Of a stretch of DNA of 64,000 nt, positions 23,772 through 32,389 are shown in pieces. Made by a program: the position numbers and the translations under genes. This DNA comes from Calothrix sp. NIES-4105. Its GTDB lineage: Bacteria > Cyanobacteriota > Cyanobacteriia > Cyanobacteriales > Nostocaceae. Position 1 is the first letter of the stretch, and each line of letters begins with the position of its first letter. Below the pieces are notes generated by a model. That model had not been told where the DNA came from and searched no databases. It saw nothing but the letters and a program-made list of their open reading frames with translations. Where the stretch lies: positions 62,001 to 126,000 of the forward strand of contig NZ_AP018291.1 of NCBI RefSeq assembly GCF_002368415.1, written 5' to 3'.

Positions 23772-26033
23772 ATGGAAAATACAACTTTAAAGCTACGCGG
23801 TATGAGTTGTGCTTCTTGCGCACGGAGCATAGAAGAAGCAATTAGGGAAGTAAACGGTGTCAACGAGTGTATTGTTAATTTTGGCACCGAACTAGCAACT
23901 GTAGAATATGACCCAAGAAAAACTGATGTCACAGTTATCCAACAAGCTGTGGATGAAGCTGGTTATTCTGCACGCCCATTGCAAGAACAAAACCCAGCCG
24001 CACAACACGATGAAGCCGAAAAACGTAGACAATCAAGAGAAACTAATGAACTAACACGCAAAGTAGTTGTTGCAAGTATCCTGAGTGGGATAATTGTTAT
24101 TGGTTCTATACCAATGATGACAGGATTACATGTACCTTTCATTCCGATGTGGTTACATGACCCTTGGCTACAACTAGTGCTAACAATTCCCATTCAATTT
24201 TGGTGCGGCTTATCTTTCTATAGTAATGCCTGGAAAGCTTTTAAACGCCATGCGGCGACAATGGATACTCTTGTTGCATTAGGCACTAGTACGGCATTTA
24301 TTTATTCGCTATTTCCTACCTTTTTCCCGAACTTTTTTATCTCTCAAGGTTTACGACCTGATGTATATTATGAAGCAGCGGCAGTTATTATTGCTTTGAT
24401 TTTAGTTGGAAAGCTTCTAGAAAGTCGTGCGAAAAAAGAAACAGGCGTTGCGATTCGTAAACTCATTGGTTTGCAAGCTAAAACTGCGTGTTTAATTCGT
24501 AACGGTCAAGAAATAGATATTCCAATTGAAGAGGTGCAAATTGGGGATGTAATCTTAGTTCGTCCCGGTGAGAAAATTCCTGTTGATGGTGAAGTTATTG
24601 ATGGCACATCAACTATTGACGAATCTATGGTGACAGGGGAAAGTGTACCTGTTAAAAAACAATCGGGTTCGGAAGTAATTGGCGCCACTATTAATAAAAC
24701 TGGTAGCTTTAAGTTTAAAGCAACACGAGTAGGAAAAGATACTGTATTAGCACAGATTGTACAGCTTGTCCAACAGGCTCAAGGTAGTAGGGCACCTATT
24801 CAGAGATTAGCAGACTCTGTAACAGGATGGTTTGTACCTGCGGTTATTGCAATCGCACTCCTGACTTTCATGATTTGGTTTAATATCATGGGTAATCTGA
24901 CTTTGGCTTTGATTACCACAGTCGGAGTTTTAATTATCGCTTGTCCTTGTGCATTGGGTTTAGCAACTCCAACATCAGTAATGGTAGGAACAGGTAAAGG
25001 CGCAGAAAATGGTATTTTGATTAAAGGCGCCGATAGTTTGGAATTAGCACATAAAATCAAAACAATTGTTCTAGATAAAACCGGAACTATTACCCAAGGT
25101 AAACCCACGGTTACAGATTTTGTTACCACTAACGGTACTGCAAACGGTAATGAAATTAAATTACTACAATTAGCAGCATCGCTAGAACGCAACTCAGAAC
25201 ACCCACTAGCAGAAGCAGTTGTAAGATATGCTCAAACTCAAGAAGTCGGGTTGGTTTCGGTAGAAAATTTTGAAGCAATTGCAGGTAGTGGTGTACAGGG
25301 TGTAGTTGATAACCACCTAATACAGATTGGTACGCAACGCTGGATGTCAGAGTTAAATGTGAAAACTCAAGTTTTGGAAAAAGAAAAAGAACGCTTAGAG
25401 TATCTCGGTAAAACTGCTATTTATATCGCGATAGATGGTAAACTTCAAGGGCTGATGGGTATTTCTGATGCAGTTAAACCTACATCTGCCCAAGCTGTAA
25501 AAGCATTGCAAAAGTTGGGTTTAGAAGTAGTAATGCTTACAGGAGACAATCGCCGTACCGCAGAAACTATTGCCAAAGAAGTTGGTATCAAGCGTGTTTT
25601 GGCAGAAGTTCGACCCGACCAAAAAGCTGACACTGTAAGGAAATTACAACGTGAAGGAAAAATTGTTGCAATGGTGGGTGATGGTATCAATGATGCACCT
25701 GCATTAGCTCAAGCTGATGTGGGTATAGCTATTGGTACAGGAACAGATGTAGCAATTGCAGCTAGTGACATTACGCTTATCTCTGGTGATTTACAAGGTG
25801 TAGTAACAGCAATTCAACTTAGCAATGCAACAATTCGCAACATTCGTCAAAATTTATTCTTTGCCTTTATTTACAACGTAGCAGGAATTCCGATTGCTGC
25901 TGGTATTCTCTTCCCTATTTTCGGCTGGTTGCTCAATCCAATTATTGCAGGTGCCGCGATGGCGTTCAGTTCAGTTTCAGTATTAACAAATTCATTGCGT
26001 CTGCGTAACTTCCGACCCAAGGTCATTGCATAA
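23772..26033 (+). CDS. copA: Cu(I)-exporting P1B-type ATPase CopA
   Basis: 753 residues from ATG 23772, with AGGAAG five bases upstream; GTG 23760 is less likely. In order: one N-terminal HMA domain (GMSCASCA, near 10), membrane helices, the TGES actuator motif, the CPC metal site ([11 protein letters not shown], near 390), the DKTGT phosphorylation site (near 434), the HP motif and GDGIND (near 636). The Cu(I)-class residues YN (FIYNVAG) and MxxSS (MAFSSVSV) occur in the last two helices, so copper or silver efflux to the periplasm is the expected activity. It lies in an operon with copZ upstream and a cupredoxin-domain gene 13 bp downstream, with a MITE at its 5' side. Confidence 0.92.
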   Translation: MENTTLKLRGMSCASCARSIEEAIREVNGVNECIVNFGTELATVEYDPRKTDVTVIQQAVDEAGYSARPLQEQNPAAQHDEAEKRRQSRETNELTRKVVVASILSGIIVIGSIPMMTGLHVPFIPMWLHDPWLQLVLTIPIQFWCGLSFYSNAWKAFKRHAATMDTLVALGTSTAFIYSLFPTFFPNFFISQGLRPDVYYEAAAVIIALILVGKLLESRAKKETGVAIRKLIGLQAKTACLIRNGQEIDIPIEEVQIGDVILVRPGEKIPVDGEVIDGTSTIDESMVTGESVPVKKQSGSEVIGATINKTGSFKFKATRVGKDTVLAQIVQLVQQAQGSRAPIQRLADSVTGWFVPAVIAIALLTFMIWFNIMGNLTLALITTVGVLIIACPCALGLATPTSVMVGTGKGAENGILIKGADSLELAHKIKTIVLDKTGTITQGKPTVTDFVTTNGTANGNEIKLLQLAASLERNSEHPLAEAVVRYAQTQEVGLVSVENFEAIAGSGVQGVVDNHLIQIGTQRWMSELNVKTQVLEKEKERLEYLGKTAIYIAIDGKLQGLMGISDAVKPTSAQAVKALQKLGLEVVMLTGDNRRTAETIAKEVGIKRVLAEVRPDQKADTVRKLQREGKIVAMVGDGINDAPALAQADVGIAIGTGTDVAIAASDITLISGDLQGVVTAIQLSNATIRNIRQNLFFAFIYNVAGIPIAAGILFPIFGWLLNPIIAGAAMAFSSVSVLTNSLRLRNFRPKVIA

Positions 26034-26046
26034 AAAGGGGGCAAAT

Positions 26047-26571
26047 ATGTTAAATAAAAAGATAATTATTGGCAGCATAGCTTCTTTGGGATTATTGTTT
26101 GGTGTTGCTACTAACAGAGCAGTAGCACAACAAATGCCGCATGAAATCCATAATTCTGCGACATCACAAACCACTGAGTTTCAACGTATTGAACAACCGC
26201 TATGGGTAAAAGCAGCAGTTACAGCTTCTGGTTTAGGGTTAATTGGTTTAGAAATATGGTGGTTTTTGTTGAGTAAGCCAAAGTCACGGAATGCAGAAGC
26301 TCATGACGGCATTCAAGAAGTTACAATTACAGTAGATGGAGGTTACGAGCCAAGTCGAGTAGTAGTTGATGCAGGTAAACCAGTACGCTTAAACTTCCTA
26401 CGTCGTGACAAAAGTAGCTGTTTGGAACAAGTTGTATTTCCGGACTTTCACATCGCACAAGATTTAGATTTAAATCAAGTCACCCAAATTGAGTTTACAC
26501 CTCAAAAACCAGGTCAATACACTTTTGCTTGCGGCATGAATATGTTTCGCGGTGTTGTGGAAGTTAAGTAG
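26047..26571 (+). CDS. membrane-anchored cupredoxin-domain protein
   Basis: 174 residues from ATG 26047, which has AAAAAGGGGG just upstream. It has a signal peptide or first helix (residues 5-25), a second membrane helix (about 60-78) and then a cupredoxin domain (residues ~95-174). Candidate copper ligands are cysteine in KSSCLEQVVFPDF, histidine in DFHIAQD and cysteine/methionine in FACGMNMFRG. A two-helix anchor plus a single cupredoxin fits a periplasmic copper-binding partner of CopA, 13 bp upstream. Inference: it accepts exported copper or buffers it at the membrane. Confidence 0.75.
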   Translation: MLNKKIIIGSIASLGLLFGVATNRAVAQQMPHEIHNSATSQTTEFQRIEQPLWVKAAVTASGLGLIGLEIWWFLLSKPKSRNAEAHDGIQEVTITVDGGYEPSRVVVDAGKPVRLNFLRRDKSSCLEQVVFPDFHIAQDLDLNQVTQIEFTPQKPGQYTFACGMNMFRGVVEVK

Positions 26572-26604
26572 TGCAATGAATAGGAGTTTCCCCTACTCGT
26601 TCTC

Positions 26605-26636
26605 TTGACTCTCCAGTTAACTGGAGAGTTTAAAAT
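26605..26636 (+). promoter_or_regulatory. MerR-type promoter of the MerR gene
   Basis: TTGACT, a 20-bp spacer with the dyad CTCCAGTTAACTGGAG (a perfect palindrome) and TAAAAT. It lies just before the MerR gene, so autoregulation is likely. Confidence 0.8.
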
Positions 26637-26669
26637 AAAGATTAGGAAATGATTCTAGAGGTATGTTTT

Positions 26670-27083
26670 ATGTTACTCCAAGAAAAAACAAAACAAATAG
26701 GCGCCGTTGCTAAGGAAACTAATGTACCAATTAAAACTATTCGTTATTACGAAGAGCTTGGGTTGCTCAAAGCATCGGGTAGAACTGAAGGTGGGTTTAG
26801 ATTGTTCGACTCTGATGTTTATGATCGCTTACATTTTATTAAGCGCGCGCAAAGTCTTGGTTTAAGTTTATTAGAAATTAAGGATTTTTTAGAAGTTCAT
26901 GACCAAGGTGATTTGCCTTGCGACCATATAAAAGAAAAATTGCAAGCTAAAGTAGCAGTAATTGAGAAGCAAATTCAAGAACTCCTGATTTTTAAGCAGG
27001 AGTTACAAAGTCTTCTTTCAGGATGGGAAACGGTGACTAATAATATTGAAACAACGATATGCCCGATTATTCAAAAGCGTTAA
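26670..27083 (+). CDS. MerR-family metal-responsive regulator 1
   Basis: 137 residues from ATG 26670, preceded by GAGG eight bases upstream. The N-terminal winged helix (IGAVAKETNVPIKTIRYYEELGLL) is typical, followed by a long dimerisation helix. Two cysteines at the expected effector positions (DLPCDHI near 88 and ICPIIQ near the end) point to a soft or borderline metal. It probably controls its own promoter, copZ-copA and the 27411 gene, all of which carry the same operator. Two paralogues occur at 28128-28520 and 31959-32375. Confidence 0.88.
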   Translation: MLLQEKTKQIGAVAKETNVPIKTIRYYEELGLLKASGRTEGGFRLFDSDVYDRLHFIKRAQSLGLSLLEIKDFLEVHDQGDLPCDHIKEKLQAKVAVIEKQIQELLIFKQELQSLLSGWETVTNNIETTICPIIQKR

Positions 27084-27110
27084 TTCAACGTAGTAAGACC
27101 AATATATGTA

Positions 27111-27314
27111 CTAAGCTGTCTTCGCTATTTTTAACATCACGGAATAATCTTCACCAAATTTGCATATTGCATCATGATGTTGCCGTAAATCTTCAAACAA
27201 AATATACTGCATAGAAAGATTTTGACTTTTAATAGATGGTCTTTTGAGTTGGAAAATAACTTCTTTCTCTCGTTTATTAGGAATTGCTGAAAGGCTTTCA
27301 GCAAAATTTATCAA
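27111..27314 (-). CDS. uncertain small ORF
   Basis: 67 residues from TTG 27314, facing away from the MerR-type promoter at 27323. The C-terminal RQHHDAICKFGEDYSVMLKI segment looks like a folded helix, but there is no motif I know and no ribosome binding site. It may be a real short gene or a remnant. Confidence 0.3.
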   Translation of the reverse strand: MINFAESLSAIPNKREKEVIFQLKRPSIKSQNLSMQYILFEDLRQHHDAICKFGEDYSVMLKIAKTA

Positions 27315-27322
27315 TTTATCTC

Positions 27323-27354
27323 TTGACTCTCTAGCTGACTTGAGAGTTTAGCAT
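27323..27354 (+). promoter_or_regulatory. MerR-type promoter of the 27411 gene
   Basis: TTGACT, 20-bp spacer containing CTCTAGCTGACTTGAGAG and TAGCAT. The dyad is weaker than at 26605. Confidence 0.65.
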
Positions 27355-27410
27355 GGACATCAGTCAGCCAAAAATAGCTGACAGAAAACAAGGTAGAGAG
27401 TAAAAAACAT

Positions 27411-27689
27411 ATGACTACACACATGAAAAGTTTATTTGTTGCTGCCTTAGCAAGTTTTGCACTTCTGACATTAGTTGGCAGTCCTAGCCGAGCAGAGAGT
27501 CGTGCTACCAATGCGAATACAACTACAAGCAAAACTGAACAGCAGATTAGCCAAACACCATCTTCCCCAACTAAACAGCAGTCAGAAGACAAAGGATGCC
27601 CTTGTTGTAAAAAAATGATGGGCAATACGCAGCAGATGGACGGCAAAATGCATCAAATGATGAACAATCAACAAAACCCTTCCAGATAG
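27411..27689 (+). CDS. exported Cys/Met/His-rich metal-binding protein
   Basis: 92 residues. A signal peptide (MKSLFVAALASFALLTLVG, cleaved after SRAES-like residues) leads to a Thr/Ser/Gln-rich linker. The C-terminal metal cluster is KGCPCCKKMMGN, then MDGKMHQMM. The cysteine trio followed by methionines and histidine is typical of small periplasmic copper-binding proteins. It is driven by a MerR-type promoter, consistent with metal induction. A decayed second copy lies at 29240-29555. A hairpin follows at 27703. Confidence 0.65.
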   Translation: MTTHMKSLFVAALASFALLTLVGSPSRAESRATNANTTTSKTEQQISQTPSSPTKQQSEDKGCPCCKKMMGNTQQMDGKMHQMMNNQQNPSR

Positions 27690-27702
27690 GCTTGCTGAAC
27701 AA

Positions 27703-27738
27703 TAGCGGCAAGGATGACTTAAAATATCCTTGTCGCTA
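27703..27738 (+). terminator. hairpin after the metal-binding protein gene
   Basis: TAGCGGCAAGGAT pairs with ATCCTTGTCGCTA over 13 bp (one G-T pair) with a 10-base loop. The following ATAATGTATAATT is AT-rich but not a clean T-run, so it may be a terminator or an mRNA-stabilising hairpin. Confidence 0.5.
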
Positions 27739-27798
27739 TAATGTATAATTAGTAACAAAATCGCAATATTGCTGTAATTAAATCAAGAATTACCTATC

Positions 27799-27927
27799 AT
27801 GAATAATCCTAACTCTAAAGACCACACTATGAAGTGGATGGGAATCGCAATGGTAGCTTGTTGTGCCATCCCCATTGTTGTATCTCTTTCTATTGGTGGA
27901 GGTTTTGGTTTTTTGTTAAGTCGTTAG
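27799..27927 (+). CDS. 42-residue membrane protein
   Basis: ATG 27799 opens a 42-residue frame with a short polar start (NNPNSKDHTMKWM) and one membrane helix (GIAMVACCAIPIVVSLSIGG). The adjacent cysteine pair followed by proline inside the helix is reminiscent of small metal-transport helpers such as MerT-like helices. It lies among MerR-controlled metal genes, 60 bp after the hairpin. Function is inference. Confidence 0.45.
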   Translation: MNNPNSKDHTMKWMGIAMVACCAIPIVVSLSIGGGFGFLLSR

Positions 27928-28127
27928 AATTCGTAATAAGGCGCCTGCCAAACTTCATAAACAAAATTTATGAGAAAAGCAAAAAGGAATAAGTTCACTT
28001 CTGGTGTAGCTAAAACCCAAATTATCCAAGACTTGGTTGGCTTGTTTTTCATTGTTATTTTTTCCAATTACAACGTTTTATTGCAAAAGTAGTTCAAAAT
28101 TGGAAAGTAGAACTATCGACCAGTAGG

Positions 28128-28520
28128 TTAATTTTTCTGAATGATTGGGCAAATTTTGTCCTCTGGCTTGTCTGGTAAATTTTTCCAACCAGAAAGTAAT
28201 TCTCCTAGCTCATTGCGTAGAGTTAACAGTTCGTCAATTTTATTATCAATTTCTAACAGCTTGTTTTCTAACTTTTCTTTAATATCACTACATGGGGGCT
28301 TTCCATTGTCATAAACATTAAGAATATCTCCAATTTCCTCTAGACTAAGACCAAGATTTTGTGCCCGTTTAATAAAAGCTAAACGGGTAAGGACATCTTC
28401 TGAAAACTGCCGATATCCTCCCTCTGTACGTCCATAAGATTTGAGGAGACCCAAACTCTCGTAATAGCGAATAGTTCCAATCGAAACTCCACTTAAAACT
28501 GTTACTTGACCAATTAACAT
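28128..28520 (-). CDS. MerR-family metal-responsive regulator 2
   Basis: 130 residues with the MerR winged helix (LIGQVTVLSGVSIGTIRYYESLGLLKSYGRTEGGYR) and effector cysteines in KPPCSDI and KICPIIQ. It is almost identical to the protein at 31959-32375, differing mainly at the N-terminus and a few helix residues, so the two arose by recent duplication. It is leftward and monocistronic. Target promoters are probably the TTGACT-N20 type in this region. Confidence 0.88.
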   Translation of the reverse strand: MLIGQVTVLSGVSIGTIRYYESLGLLKSYGRTEGGYRQFSEDVLTRLAFIKRAQNLGLSLEEIGDILNVYDNGKPPCSDIKEKLENKLLEIDNKIDELLTLRNELGELLSGWKNLPDKPEDKICPIIQKN

Positions 28521-28689
28521 ACATTTTTTTGATTGTGACTCAACATTTACACATCTATATATTTATAATTAATACCAAAATTTCCTCTATACTATTGTCG
28601 CAGATATTTACAATTTTGATCAGAGCAAAGTATACAAAGCTTAATGCTGTGTAACAGTTCGTTCAGGAATTGTAAAAAATTGCAAGCAG

Positions 28690-28727
28690 GTAGAGACGCG
28701 CTTACGTTTACGTGAAAGCGCCTCTAC
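28690..28727. repeat. short dispersed palindromic repeat
   Basis: GTAGAGACGCGCTTACG...GAAAGCGCCTCTAC forms a hairpin of the GTAGAGACGCG type widespread between genes of filamentous cyanobacteria. A partial match is seen near 29883-29905. Confidence 0.55.
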
Positions 28728-28800
28728 AAAGGCACAATTTTGAGTTAGGCTAGCACACCCTGGACTCCACACCTCTAACTTTTCACGGTATGTTTAAACG

Positions 28801-29049
28801 TCAGATACTTTGACCTACGCCAGCAGTTAGAAGTTGCTCTCGATTAGGTTTGCCAGTCAGAACTAGTTTTCCATTAACGACGATTGCTGGCACTGCATTT
28901 ACTCCATACTGTTTGGCTTTTTCCTGTTCTTGCCGCAGCTTATAAATTGATACTTCACAATGAGAGCAAGCCAATTCTTGAACCATTTGCACTGTTTCAT
29001 CACAGAGAGGGCAGTCAGCCGTAAAAATTTCTATTTGACGTTTTGTCAT
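28801..29049 (-). CDS. thioredoxin/glutaredoxin-like small protein
   Basis: 82 residues from ATG 29049, with AGG nine bases upstream; GTG 29058 is an alternative. The redox motif DCPLCDE lies at about residues 12-18, a second ACSHCEV follows, and the cis-proline loop is AVPAIVVNGK. The fold matches small thioredoxin-like proteins found in mercury and other metal resistance clusters. It is probably a thiol-disulfide or metal-thiol exchanger. A MerR-type promoter lies directly upstream. Confidence 0.7.
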   Translation of the reverse strand: MTKRQIEIFTADCPLCDETVQMVQELACSHCEVSIYKLRQEQEKAKQYGVNAVPAIVVNGKLVLTGKPNREQLLTAGVGQSI

Positions 29050-29080
29050 AATGTTCACCTAAAATTTTTCTTACTCATTT

Positions 29081-29112
29081 ATTTTTAACCCTCTAGTCGG
29101 CTATAGAGTCAA
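29081..29112 (-). promoter_or_regulatory. MerR-type promoter of the thioredoxin-like gene
   Basis: On the minus strand TTGACT, a 20-bp spacer holding CTATAGCCGACTAGAG, then AAAAAT. Same layout as the three other MerR-type promoters here. Confidence 0.65.
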
Positions 29113-29239
29113 CCCCTTTCTAGTTTATAAATTTTTTTCTTGGACTGGCACCTAATTGTAATTAAGATGACAGCTCAGTTTGTAAGTATTGCAATCAAAT
29201 ATGGAAATAAATCTTTATACATATTTACTTAATTATACA

Positions 29240-29555
29240 GTGAACTATAAAAGGATGCGCTTGTTGTTAAAAATGATATCAAACATGGGTAAATGCACGT
29301 AGTTAAAATAAGCCAAAATCTTTGTCTTGTAAGGATTAAGTTATGCCGGAACTGTGTTAAATCAAGCGAATTTGATATTCTGGATAAGATGCAATAGGTG
29401 GACAATAAAATTCATTAAATGATGAACAGTCAACAAAACTTTGAAAATAGACTTCAAGAAAGCTAGCGTCAAGAGACGACTTAAAAGATTTTTGTAGCTA
29501 TAATGTATTATTGGTTATTAAGAAAATTGCAATATTACTGTAAACAAATTAAGAA
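29240..29555 (+). pseudogene. decayed copy of the 27411 metal-binding gene and its 3' hairpin
   Basis: Segments line up in order with 27590-27790. These are AAAGGATGCGCTTGTTGTTA (the GCPCC-coding region), a stretch like ATGATGAACA-TCAACAAAAC, and the hairpin-like GCTAGCGTCAAGA...TGTAGCTATAATGTAT followed by TTGCAATATTACTGTAA. The frame is broken and the 5' half is missing. Confidence 0.55.
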
Positions 29556-29671
29556 ACACTCAGCAAGTCCAATTGCCAAGTAGGTGTAAGTGAGACTTAG
29601 TTAAAGTAGTAATAAAATTTAACTAAGTGCAATGGACCTGATTGAGCTATTTTAATTCTGACAGGTCAAGA

Positions 29672-29688
29672 TGAAATCAATATGAAAT
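29672..29688 (-). promoter_or_regulatory. TGAAAT-N5-TGAAAT box 6
   Basis: TGAAAT CAATA TGAAAT. On the minus strand a TAAAAT lies 16 bases after the TTTCAT element. No intact leftward gene follows closely. Confidence 0.5.
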
Positions 29689-29939
29689 ATGAAGCAATAT
29701 AAGAAATTTATGCTGACGTTGAAAACTACAAAAACTTAATTAAATCCTATGCTCCCAAAACGGCTCAAGTACTATTAATCAAATAATAGTATTTATGCAT
29801 TAATATAAAATATGTATTATTTTAATATACTTATGTTTATGAACTGCGCGCGCAAGCACTCAATTCAAGTTTGTAGAAACACGATATAATATCGCGTCTC
29901 TAGAAGTAGTATGCTTTCTAAACAACAGCTAATTGCACT

Positions 29940-31652
29940 CTAGAATGAAAAGTTAGTACGGAGTGTACCTACATATATAGTGTCATTGTTGTTGTTATGT
30001 TCGGGATTGAAGATTACTAATAAACCTGGAGTAACCGAAATATTTTTATTTACTTGCATACGGTATAAAGCCTCAAGGTGGTAAGAAGTGTCATTATCTT
30101 CGCGTCTAATAGTTCTTGCTGCAGAAGTGAAAGCATCGTTATTGCTGACTTTAGGTGGTTGACCAAAGATAAAACCAAGCAAGTTACCCTCTTTCACAAA
30201 GTCTTTGATGCTAAGGGTTGCAGCCCAATAATTGATTGATGCATTATCTCCTTTATTCACTCCTGCACTATTTACTAATGCTTCAGCATCGGCATAACCG
30301 TACCATCCACCAATAGTCAAGCTTGAGCTAGGTATGAAATTTGCTTGTATGCCATAGTGGTTGGCAGTAGTGGCAACACCATTAAAAGGATTACCCGCGT
30401 AGATACTCCCAGTACCTTCAAACATGTTGATACCAGACAAACTATTTTGATAGTTACGAGCATAAGTCAAACCAACATTTAATGCTTTACTAGGTTGGAA
30501 AACTAGTTGACCAAGAGCAGTGTAGGCGCCATTTGTTAGACCTGCACCTAAACCAGGATTATTTGCTGTACGAGCTACATAAGATGCTGATGCAGAAAAA
30601 GGAGAACCCTTCGGATTAATATTTATAGTTGCACCTGCACCACCAAAGCCTGTGCGGTAAATAGGACTAAAACGACCATAACGAGATAAAGCACCCTTAT
30701 TATCACTAGCTAAGTCAGGGTTGAAGCTGTTGATATTGTCGTATATATTACCGCCTGCTGCATCTACTTTGACTCGTATCGAATCACTGAGGTCAAAAGA
30801 GTAGTTGACTTTATCAACACCTATGTTATTATCCTGATTCCCATCGAAACCAAAGCGGGTCATGTTAGTGCCTGTCACATTTGTGTCATAGGGAGTTACG
30901 TTTCGGGCTTGCAAACGTATTTGCAATAAGTCTCTAGCATTAAAGCTCGTATTCAAGATTAAACGAACTCGGTCAGTGAAAATAGTGTTGGAATCTAATT
31001 GTCTAGCAGTATTTGGGTTGACACCAGAAGCCACCGCCCTTTTATCACTGCCAAAAACATTAGATATGTTAAAGATGATTTCTCCATTCAGCTTTGTTGT
31101 AGTGGAAAATTGATTGGCTTCTATTTCAGAAGTACGAGCTTCAAGAGCATCTACACGACCGCGTAGAGTCGCGAGTTCAGCAGAGAATTCTTCTTGAAGT
31201 CGTTGCAAGGTTGCTAAGTCTTCTTTAGTAACCAAGTTAGTAGTAGCTGTGGCAATCAGTTCGTTGACTCGCTCTAAGCAAGCATTTAAACCAGCGGCAA
31301 ATTCATAACGGGTCGTAGCACGGTTTCCTCGAAAAGTTCCATTCGGATAACCAGCAATACAACCATAACGCTCAACAAGCGACTGCAAGGCCTGAAAAGC
31401 CCAGTCTGTAGGTTGCACGTCAGAAAACTGGGAAACAGATGTGACTTGGGCAGTGTCACCACTGTATTGTTGGATTTGGTTTAAAGAAGAGTTACCGGAA
31501 GCCGAGTCTACTTGAGCTAGGGCATCAATTTGATTTACTTCAGACTTTACTGAATTCTCAGCAGCTATGGTTGATATTGAAAAAGCAAGGCTACCTACTA
31601 GAACAACAGGACTAAACAGTAGACATTTCCACAATAATTTAGTTTGGGACAT
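29940..31652 (-). CDS. SLH-domain outer-membrane porin (OprB / iron-uptake porin family)
   Basis: 570 residues. It has a signal peptide (residues 1-30) and an SLH domain for peptidoglycan attachment (FSDVQPTDWAFQALQSLVERYGCIAGYPNGTFRGNRATTRYEFAAGLNACLERV, about 77-130). A coiled coil follows (about 140-185), then a beta-barrel domain ending in TNFSF with the terminal phenylalanine of outer-membrane proteins. In cyanobacteria this family provides the main passive pores for ions and small solutes. Box 7 lies 75 bp upstream, so its level is likely set by the same regulator as the efflux genes. Confidence 0.85.
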   Translation of the reverse strand: MSQTKLLWKCLLFSPVVLVGSLAFSISTIAAENSVKSEVNQIDALAQVDSASGNSSLNQIQQYSGDTAQVTSVSQFSDVQPTDWAFQALQSLVERYGCIAGYPNGTFRGNRATTRYEFAAGLNACLERVNELIATATTNLVTKEDLATLQRLQEEFSAELATLRGRVDALEARTSEIEANQFSTTTKLNGEIIFNISNVFGSDKRAVASGVNPNTARQLDSNTIFTDRVRLILNTSFNARDLLQIRLQARNVTPYDTNVTGTNMTRFGFDGNQDNNIGVDKVNYSFDLSDSIRVKVDAAGGNIYDNINSFNPDLASDNKGALSRYGRFSPIYRTGFGGAGATININPKGSPFSASASYVARTANNPGLGAGLTNGAYTALGQLVFQPSKALNVGLTYARNYQNSLSGINMFEGTGSIYAGNPFNGVATTANHYGIQANFIPSSSLTIGGWYGYADAEALVNSAGVNKGDNASINYWAATLSIKDFVKEGNLLGFIFGQPPKVSNNDAFTSAARTIRREDNDTSYHLEALYRMQVNKNISVTPGLLVIFNPEHNNNNDTIYVGTLRTNFSF

Positions 31653-31726
31653 GATTTTTATTCCTCACACAAAGTAATATTTGTTACAGCAGGTCTTCCC
31701 CTATAAATAAGATTCTCATAGTCGGA

Positions 31727-31743
31727 TGAAATCAAGATGAAAT
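31727..31743 (-). promoter_or_regulatory. TGAAAT-N5-TGAAAT box 7
   Basis: TGAAAT CAAGA TGAAAT, 75 bp upstream of the porin start. Confidence 0.7.
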
Positions 31744-31798
31744 TTAACTCAATTTTTTAAAATAGAAGTAACTACTCAGAGAAGCACCCGCTCAATTT

Positions 31799-31825
31799 AA
31801 AAAACCTACCCTTTTACAGGTAGGT
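31799..31825 (-). terminator. rho-independent terminator of the tolC-merR unit
   Basis: On the minus strand ACCTACC, an 8-base loop and GGTAGGT make a stem followed by a run of Ts. It lies about 135 bp after the MerR stop. Confidence 0.65.
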
Positions 31826-31958
31826 GGAGCCAAGCAAAAAAATCAGATCTCTAAATTCATTTATGTAGAGATAGTTAGTTTTAGTATATTAATGTGTAAA
31901 AACATTAAAAAATGTCAAAATTTTTAACAGTGAAGAATTTACAATTTTTTACAACTGC

Positions 31959-32375
31959 TTAATATTTCTGGATAATAGGGCAAATTTTATCCTCTGGCTT
32001 ATCTTGTAAATTTTTCCAACTAGAAAGTAATTCTCCTAACTCATTGCGTAGAGTTAACAGTTCGTCAATTTTGTTGTCAATTTCTAATAGCTTGTTGTCT
32101 AGTTTATCTTTAATCTGGCTACATGGAGGTTTTCCTTCGTCATAAACATTAAGAATATCTCCAATTTCCTCTAGACTAAGACCAAGATTTTGTGCCCGTT
32201 TAATAAAAGCTAAACGGGTAAGGACATTTTCTGAAAACTGTCGATATCCTCCCTCTGTACGTCCGTAAGATTTGAGGAGACCTAAACCCTCATAGTAGCG
32301 AATAGTCGCGATAGGGACTCCACTTAAAGCTGTTACTTGACCAATTAACAGATGTTTTTTCTCGTGATTCAACAT
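31959..32375 (-). CDS. MerR-family metal-responsive regulator 3
   Basis: 138 residues from ATG 32375 (GTG 32381 is longer), with AGG eight bases upstream. It is nearly identical to regulator 2: the same winged helix (TIRYYEGLGLLKSYGRTEGGYR) and cysteines in KPPCSQI and KICPIIQ. It starts 14 bases after the stop of the outer-membrane channel gene and is surely co-transcribed with it, so one box- or metal-controlled transcript makes both channel and regulator. It may be a recent copy acquired with the channel. Confidence 0.88.
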   Translation of the reverse strand: MLNHEKKHLLIGQVTALSGVPIATIRYYEGLGLLKSYGRTEGGYRQFSENVLTRLAFIKRAQNLGLSLEEIGDILNVYDEGKPPCSQIKDKLDNKLLEIDNKIDELLTLRNELGELLSSWKNLQDKPEDKICPIIQKY

Positions 32376-32389
32376 TTGCACACCTACAT

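Larger units (their letters stand above)
29050..29939. other. long stretch with a MerR-type promoter, a decayed gene and box 6
   Basis: It holds the leftward MerR-type promoter 29081-29112, a decayed copy of the 27411 gene at 29240-29555 and box 6 at 29672. The final 250 bp is AT-rich with a dispersed repeat remnant near 29883. No intact gene. Confidence 0.5.
31653..31958. other. intergenic region with box 7 and a leftward terminator
   Basis: The porin promoter region (box 7) and the terminator of the tolC-merR unit at 31799-31825 lie here, followed by AT-rich sequence. Confidence 0.6.
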
